From assembly GCF_000764305.2 (NCBI RefSeq), contig NW_025932456.1:277493-341492 (forward strand): DNA of 64,000 bases, in the 5' to 3' direction. The position numbers were made by a program, and so were the translations under genes. The notes under the pieces were generated by a model that saw nothing but the letters and a program-made list of their open reading frames with translations, did not search any database and was not told where the DNA came from. Below are positions 60,401 through 64,000 of the stretch, piece by piece; positions within the stretch are counted from its first letter, which is position 1; each line of letters starts with the position of its first letter. Source of the stretch: Hyalella azteca (lineage: Eukaryota > Arthropoda > Malacostraca > Amphipoda > Hyalellidae).

Positions 60401-62630
60401 CAAAAATCGCCGCGTTGCACAAGAGTGTCCCAAAACTATTTTATTTTTAGTACAAAAAATCAGCCAAGCGTTGCTTGCTATACGCGTATATCACCATTAA
60501 TCTTTGAACAAAATTTACAAGACAAGCAAGATAATAGTAAAAAAAGGAACCTGCAAGTTGATAATCAGATAAAAGTTTGGTCATTTGTACGAGCAGGCGT
60601 ATTGTGGTACTCGTCCCACTTTGTAACATAAGAACTATTCAATGTGTTTTCGGTGGAATTTACATTCCAGCTTACAGAGTCATTTCATTGAATGATTTTT
60701 TCTGCACAAAAAAAAAATTTCAAATGCGATGTAGATCTTTCCTTAGAGCACGATGAATGTAACAATTGCAGTGAGAACTCCGCCCCACTGGCAGTGAAGA
60801 GTTAATGAATTACCGGATCTAAAATTTTCGCAGCGCTGAGCAGCGCAGACGGGCCGAAGAGGAAATTGTCGGGCTCGAACTGGTAGTTCCACCCATATAG
60901 TGGCTGGGGCTCCTTCAGCCTGTAGAGTGCGTGGTGAAAATCAGATGAAATGAAAGTGAATCATATCAATCATGCAGTTGTGAAATATATTTCAGCAATA
61001 TTGATAATAAGTTGGGTGAAGAGACTAAACACTACTCGATGAAAAAATCATAAATCATTTTCAGTGAACATACAGCAGTGATCAGCTGAACTTTCAAGGC
61101 ATATGCGTGGAGAAAGAATAACATTTAACTAAGCCACACATCATATAATTGTTCACTTTGCTCCTATCGGCTAGACTTTATTGTGTGTTAAAGACAGCAA
61201 ATATTGCAAAACAATTTAATTTTTTTGCATTCAACCTAGGCCTACATTTCACATGAATGGCCATATTATGTTTCTTAGAAGAATATAGGTGTAGTCGCTC
61301 AACCGTGCTAGATAATATCCAAGAAAAACGCATATAAACGGAGAGGTATGTTTCAATACTAAAATTCTTCAATAAATGTTCGTATGAATTGGTCGTGCGT
61401 ATGAAATCTTACGGGTAAGACTGGCAGGAATGGTTCGTTATAATGAACATCTGCTGGCTGCTCTCGTAGTAATGGTAGAAATTGTCCATGCCACCACCCG
61501 TCACCAACACGCGCCCGCTGCCCAGCGAGCGGTCGTACAGCTCGTCAATGGTCGCAGTCACTGGGGGAACCTGCATAAACGTTGATTCCTTTTAGGTGAG
61601 ATTTAATTCCTAAATGTTTCCTACACGAGCGTTGAATTCCTTTTGGGTGATATTTAATTCCCAAATGTTTCCTGTACACGCGTTGAATTGCTTTTAGGTA
61701 AGATTGAATTCCAAAATGTTTCCTGCACGGGCGTTAGAATCCCTTTACGTAAGATTTAATTTCTAAATGTTTCCTGCACGCGCGTTAACTTCCTTTTCGG
61801 TAAGATTTAATTCCCAAATGTTTCCTGCGCGGGCGTTAAATTACTTTTAGGTAAGATTTAATTCCCATATGGTACCTGCATAAAGTTTACAATCCTTGTT
61901 AGCATAATTTCATCATCATCTGGTTCTTGCACAAACTTCTTATCAGTCTTTAAATTGTTCCTCATAATTATTATTAATTTGTATGTGCAATCAAACTATT
62001 TTTACAGCACAAATTTCACTGAAATCAGGCTCCAGGCCAGCAAAGTTTCTCGAAGCAGCCTTTCATAACTGTTCTACCATTTTTACCCCACCAAGTTCGC
62101 TTGAACCCTCAATAGAATTAAAGCTGCACTGAAGGTAAAAAAATAACATATAATAGAATCTGGGATATTAATTAGTTAACACTATACGAAACTCACCCCC
62201 TGAGGGAGTGACATCAGAATTTTGGCATGATAGGAGTGCTCCACGACAGTCCATACGTCGGGAAACTGGGGCTCGTCAGATGCCGCGGTTAAGTAATTAA
62301 CCTCTGCCGTACAGTTGGCTTTCAGTAGAGAAATCAAAGTACAAAGGAGCTGCAATACGAGAAATGATTATCTTAAGGTATCAATTATGTGATCAAATGT
62401 GTTGTATATATGGAAATATCTACTTGAAAATTTTTTAGAAATACTTTTAGATCTCGACATAGATTTGAATAGGGAATTTTATCAGTTATTTTTTTGAAGC
62501 GAGTTTTTAGCCTTTCTCTATGAATTTATTGTAAGTACTTTGTAGGAAATTATTATGTGAACATATTTTAAGGCAATAATTTGTACACGTTTATGAAGTC
62601 ATAGTTTACCACGCAGCGTAGATGGGCCAT
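47471..62630 (-). CDS. LolA-like / apple-PAN-like type I membrane protein (25 exons, complete)
   Basis: Coding exons in order: 62610-62630, 62197-62349, 61413-61570, 60814-60919, 60138-60293, 59131-59247, 58805-58942, 58391-58493, 57945-58022, 57500-57563, 57039-57079, 56095-56192, 54824-55055, 54384-54493, 53587-53700, 53282-53352, 52735-52960, 52140-52289, 51237-51405, 50717-50849, 50045-50157, 49225-49322, 48882-49026, 48207-48278, 47471-47559. The lengths sum to 2,955 nt (984 residues plus stop) and all phases match. The signal peptide is MAHLRCVLLCTLISLLKANC. Residues about 23-560 form a beta-rich region like the LolA-like domain of uncharacterised arthropod and nematode proteins. Four cysteine modules follow at about 574-600, 718-742, 798-825 and 881-907, then a helix at about 959-978 and a short tail (YNKPH). 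I do not know its function; surface receptor or matrix protein is plausible. The eleventh exon (41 bp) is the least certain. Confidence 0.85.
47860..48225 (-). repeat. Degenerate ~17-26-bp array at the donor of exon 24
   Basis: Exon 24 ends GGATACGGACCTG|GTAAGG. Downstream on the minus strand come many decayed copies (GGATACGGTCATCGTAAGGA, GAATACGGTATTGGTGAGG). One distant copy near 47,950, GGATATGGACCTGGTAAGG, almost perfectly mimics the real exon end and donor. Confidence 0.8.
48415..48895 (-). repeat. 43-bp array at the donor of exon 23, about 11 copies
   Basis: CACTCACGCTCATAGTGG recurs with 43-bp spacing. On the minus strand each unit is CCACTATGAGC|GTGAGTGG, copying the exon end (GACCACTATGAAC) and a consensus GTGAGT donor. 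Confidence 0.95.
49430..49680 (-). mobile_element. CR1-like LINE 3' coding tail, fragment
   Basis: On the minus strand the frame reads FLYLAGPRLFNVLPMDLRGG then EFTLKTCKR, a stop, LEEFMRTI. This is typical of the last residues of CR1-like LINE reverse transcriptases. It lies in the intron between exons 21 and 22, in the same orientation as the host gene, and has a stop and further decay. It is related to the fragment near 41.6 kb. Confidence 0.7.
49885..50070 (-). repeat. 25-bp array at the donor of exon 21, about seven copies
   Basis: TCACTGCTGTAGTGCGTGCAG recurs (truncated here) at 49,916, 49,941, 49,966, 49,991, 50,016 and 50,041. On the minus strand each unit is CGCACTACAGCA|GTGAGTCAC, i.e. 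the exon end plus the GTGAGT donor. Confidence 0.95.
50585..50770 (-). repeat. 74-bp array at the donor of exon 20
   Basis: Two full and one partial copy. Each contains about 50 bp of the end of exon 20 (AACTACTG.GCCTATGACTGCGATGTTGTTACAGACTTTGTCTGCAG in shorter words) and the donor GTCTGTA. Exon ends fall at 50,717 and 50,643. Confidence 0.93.
51065..51290 (-). repeat. 70-bp array at the donor of exon 19, about three copies
   Basis: Donor complements (GTACTCACGGCC) lie at 51,236, 51,166 and 51,096, exactly 70 bp apart. Each unit copies the exon end (GGCGACTGTATTGTTATTGGCC) in near-perfect form plus GTGAGTAC. Confidence 0.95.
51835..52139 (-). repeat. ~39-bp AT-rich array beginning at the donor of exon 18
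   Basis: From intron position +1 the minus strand reads GTTAATCTATTTAATTATAT, then repeats as GTTACTCTATTTAATTATAT every 38-40 bp, about seven copies, increasingly diverged. Exon sequence is not included, but each unit starts with a GTTA donor-like word. Confidence 0.85.
52140..55055 (-). CDS. Middle region: second extracellular domain and first Cys module (exons 13-18)
   Basis: Exon 13 encodes SDVLIIGHADDVSVQHPVRV through LPQQRSWLKITFE. Exons 14-15 encode a segment ending NFVFAVLLLLQPAPYSLQF; the hydrophobic run is short and lies inside a domain, so I do not call it a membrane helix. Exons 16-17 hold the first module (LCARYCLSYTTFHCRSSFYQ then CPVQGKQCFL). Exon 18 encodes MTREMFVDDPVFVDLIREDF. 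Exon 15 ends at a less usual GTGTGT donor. Confidence 0.82.
52280..52437 (-). repeat. 37-bp array at the acceptor of exon 18
   Basis: CCTGAGGAGGTCATGATACA recurs at 52,289, 52,326, 52,363 and 52,400. On the minus strand each unit ends CCTCCTCAG followed by GAACACTACGGGG, copying the acceptor and the exon start GAAAACTACGGGG. Confidence 0.94.
52961..53055 (-). repeat. ~48-bp duplication abutting the acceptor of exon 17
   Basis: The last ~50 bases of the intron (GAGGCAATAAATTAGTG.. to AAACGGCAGCG) are repeated once more upstream (GAGGCAATAGGTTAATC.. to AATACGGCAGCG). The duplication starts at the acceptor AG. Confidence 0.75.
54483..54605 (-). repeat. 49-bp array at the acceptor of exon 14
   Basis: CCCATATGCCTGCATCATTA at 54,485 and 54,534, plus a decayed third copy near 54,583. 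On the minus strand each unit carries ATGCAG|GCATATGGGAG, i.e. the acceptor and first bases of the exon. Confidence 0.92.
55178..55449. mobile_element. Foldback element with ~130-bp arms
   Basis: Left arm (55,178-55,310): TATAACTCAGTACTCACTGC, AGCGCATTTTCTCGTCGACG, ACGGACGGACATACGGACAT, GACGAGCATAATAGCGCC. The right arm carries the reverse complements, with extra CCGTCTGT repeats. The loop is only about 6-15 bp. It lies in the intron between exons 12 and 13. It would fold into a long near-perfect hairpin and looks like a MITE or foldback transposon. Confidence 0.85.
55498..55755. mobile_element. Second, split copy of the foldback arm
   Basis: GATCAGTACTCACTGCATGAGTGACAGAG (in shorter words) near 55,510 and GACGAAAACGTGAAGTCACG near 55,668 through GCGCCTTTTTTCCATAAATG near 55,735 repeat the arm of the neighbouring element. 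About 110 bp of other sequence separates the two halves, so this copy is interrupted. Confidence 0.75.
55875..55975. mobile_element. Small inverted-repeat element (GCAAGTTTGATTGAAGACCA)
   Basis: ATGCAAGTTTGATTGAAGAC..CAGAGCACGC is followed, after a short AT-rich loop, by its reverse complement GCATGCTCTGGTCTTCAATC..AAACTTGCA. Single arms occur near 43.95 and 45.45 kb. Confidence 0.8.
56095..62349 (-). CDS. LolA-like N-terminal region (exons 2-12)
   Basis: Eleven short exons with GT-AG borders. Recognisable segments are EPQFPDVWTVVEHSYHAKIL, FYHYYESSQQMFIITNHSCQ, DVWTANTIDGYTISYYFAVQ, FRTHMEIILGDKSGQIVYRG and YYDTTRQLLRFDLKGDDVEE, ending in YPKVVLDYHFIR. The order of a lipid-localisation-like beta sheet (strand pairs ending VLDYHF) matches my recollection of LolA-like domains in invertebrate secreted proteins. 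The borders of exons 10-12 are less sure: exon 11 as drawn reads WSQNGSGSSWVTC, and exon 12 could begin at either of two nearby AGs. Confidence 0.75.
58485..58690 (-). repeat. 41-bp array at the acceptor of exon 8, five diverged copies
   Basis: CATCTGGTGGGAGGTA and related words (CATCTTGATGGAGGTA, TATCTAGATGGATGTA, CACCTGGATGGATGTA, CTCTTTGGTGG) occur at 58,491, 58,532, 58,572, 58,613 and 58,654. On the minus strand each copies the CACCAG acceptor region and the ATGTACTATGAC exon start. Confidence 0.88.
60045..60215 (-). repeat. 86-bp duplication at the donor of exon 5
   Basis: The last ~75 bp of exon 5 and its donor (TGCAAA|GTAAGATCAGCTACTAC) are duplicated immediately downstream. The second copy ends in GTGTGCAAA|GTAAGATATT with few substitutions. 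It starts out of frame after the first donor, so only one copy is normally used. Confidence 0.94.
61565..61880 (-). repeat. 51-bp array at the acceptor of exon 3, about six copies
   Basis: CCTGCA-like cores at 61,570, 61,620, 61,671, 61,722, 61,773, 61,824 and 61,875. On the minus strand each unit ends in an acceptor-like AG (GTGCAGG, GTGTAGG or TGCAGG) and contains ACATTTGGGAATTAAATC and CCTAAAAG words. Confidence 0.93.
62610..62630 (-). CDS. LolA/PAN gene first coding exon (start of signal peptide)
   Basis: ATG GCC CAT CTA CGC TGC GTG followed by GTAAAC. The context GAACATGG is favourable. Joined to the next exon it forms an uninterrupted hydrophobic signal peptide, which supports this tiny exon and this start. 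Confidence 0.78.
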
Positions 62631-63507
62631 GTTCTGCACTCAAGTCTCGGCGAGCCCGACTGACATTTAGCTCTCTCGTCACGCCTCTCGCTGCATGGGC
62701 GGTACACCCGATACCTCTGATATACTTAATCGTGCTATCGGCGCATAGATCCTAATGAAACAAAGCCAAAGGCATTTTTTTGGTTTGCGTTATACACAAT
62801 TTGAATTTATTCATAAACCCATTTGAAATATTGCGAGTCAAAATGAATAAACTCATCACTATGAAAAATGACTGAGTAGGAAATGAATGAATACAGCGTA
62901 TCGTCAAGAAATCAAATTAGTAAGGATTCTAAATTGAGTAATTATCAAAAAACTATTAATTCTTGCATATTAGGCTTAAAAGCCCCTACATTGCAAAAGT
63001 TAGGAGGTTAACGGGCACCGGAAGGAAACAACATGAGTAATTTGAAAATCAATATCTATAGAATAGAGAAAAAACGCGATTTTTCGACTATATAAATTAT
63101 TGTAGAAAATTAATTAAGACTTTGAGAGCTTGAATATAAATATTTTCATCGTTATTTATGTCGAAGTTCAGGGATTGCCACTAAAAAAAGTAAAGAATGG
63201 TTGCCTTATGTATGGCCTTATATATCCAAATCAATTTGTGTTTGTGACGTGTTCAGAAATCGAATGTACTAGAGCTTGAAATACTGATTGCGATGAAGTT
63301 ATTAGCTATTTGTATAGGTTTTTGAACACTTGTGTAAAATAATTAAGGTAGTTTATCATTTCAATTTATTTTTGCGGATGATGCAGCATATGGGTGAAGT
63401 TCTCTCCGGCATCCGTATTCCGTAATCCGTCACACGGTTACAGCTCAGCCGCTCGGCCGCTGTTGTCTCGTCGGAAGCTCCGAACTTCAGCTACCGTGCT
63501 ACGTGCA
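62631..63507. promoter_or_regulatory. Shared upstream region of two divergent genes
   Basis: About 880 bp between the minus-strand LolA/PAN start and the plus-strand start at 63,508. It should hold both promoters. A TCAGT initiator-like word occurs on the minus strand near 62,665 (AATGTCAGTCGGG), about 35 bp upstream of the ATG. I see no convincing TATA box in a correct position for either gene, so individual elements are not called. Confidence 0.45.
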
Positions 63508-63563
63508 ATGGAGCATATTGACGACGTTCAAAATGATGCAATAAACGCTGTTGACACAAAGCG
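63508..63563 (+). CDS. First coding exon of an unidentified divergent gene (partial)
   Basis: ATG in the context GTGCAATGG opens 18 codons (MEHIDDVQNDAINAVDTK) and two further bases before the donor GCG|GTATGT. The peptide is acidic and hydrophilic, without a signal peptide, suggesting a cytosolic or nuclear protein. I do not recognise it; later exons lie beyond the window or in its last 430 bp, where I see none. Confidence 0.55.
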
Positions 63564-64000
63564 GTATGTTTATATAGATGTTTGATGATTTATTCAATGT
63601 TTTAGTATACAATCTTGGATTGTGTGAGGCTGTGAATGATCTTTACATGAATTGCTGGTTTTGATATTACACATTCGTGACTAGGCTAGCCGGCAGCCGC
63701 TAGCATGTTGCCGGCCAATGCCGGGCCGGGTGGCGGGTGCGGCGTGTGACGGGTCCATGCGCTCCAATCTCCATTGACCATCCCGAATCCCGATCCCAAT
63801 CTAAAATTTATTGGGCAGAATTTGGTAATACTTTAGATGGTATTATTGCAGATTAACTACATCCAAAAAAAAGGGTGTTTTTTTTTTTAATTATATGTTT
63901 TTTGGGGTGTAGATTACGAATCTGAAATCCATTTTTGGCGGTCGGCATCGGAAAACCGATTTTTTTCGCGACTTACTAACATGGGGGTTACGTAACTTAC
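63564..64000. other. Presumed first intron of the divergent gene
   Basis: Follows the GTATGT donor. It contains a GC-rich patch near 63,690-63,760 and AT-rich DNA. No exon recognised. Confidence 0.5.

Overview
This window is arthropod nuclear DNA: AT-rich, with GT-AG introns, long non-coding spacers and very many minisatellites. A crustacean, perhaps a malacostracan, is my inference from the mix of an insect/crustacean hormone-response gene, CR1-like LINE tails and dense tandem repeats. I cannot fix the species from sequence alone.

Layout. Positions 1-23,014 hold no coding exon I can support, only repeats and low-complexity tracts; they are either 5' intron/regulatory DNA of the next gene or intergenic. 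Positions 23,015-32,722 (+) carry five exons of E93/Mblk-1 (Eip93F), the ecdysone-induced transcription factor with two pipsqueak-type helix-turn-helix domains; its 5' coding exon(s) are missing. Positions 32,723-38,869 are its 3' UTR and spacer. Positions 38,870-44,357 (-) carry nine exons of a single-pass leucine-rich-repeat membrane protein (perhaps like insect halfway/singed wings 2), lacking its signal-peptide exon. Positions 47,471-62,630 (-) carry a complete 25-exon, 984-residue type I membrane protein: signal peptide, long LolA-like extracellular region, four apple/PAN-like cysteine modules, C-terminal membrane helix. All exon phases agree and the exon lengths sum to 985 codons. At 63,508 the first coding exon of a divergent + strand gene begins. 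E93 and the LRR gene are convergent; the LRR gene and the LolA/PAN gene are in tandem on the minus strand.

The most striking signal is a repeated architecture rather than a gene. About 18 exon-intron junctions in these three genes are the starting point of a tandem array. In most of them the repeat unit contains the splice site itself and often the last or first bases of the exon, so one authentic donor or acceptor is followed by 2-11 decayed copies. Unit lengths differ at every junction (about 20 to 86 bp) and the sequences are unrelated, so each array arose locally. Donors and acceptors are both affected. Some arrays keep the reading frame (27-bp and 36-bp units), so use of a neighbouring copy or retention would insert peptide repeats. 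I regard this as the observation most worth testing.
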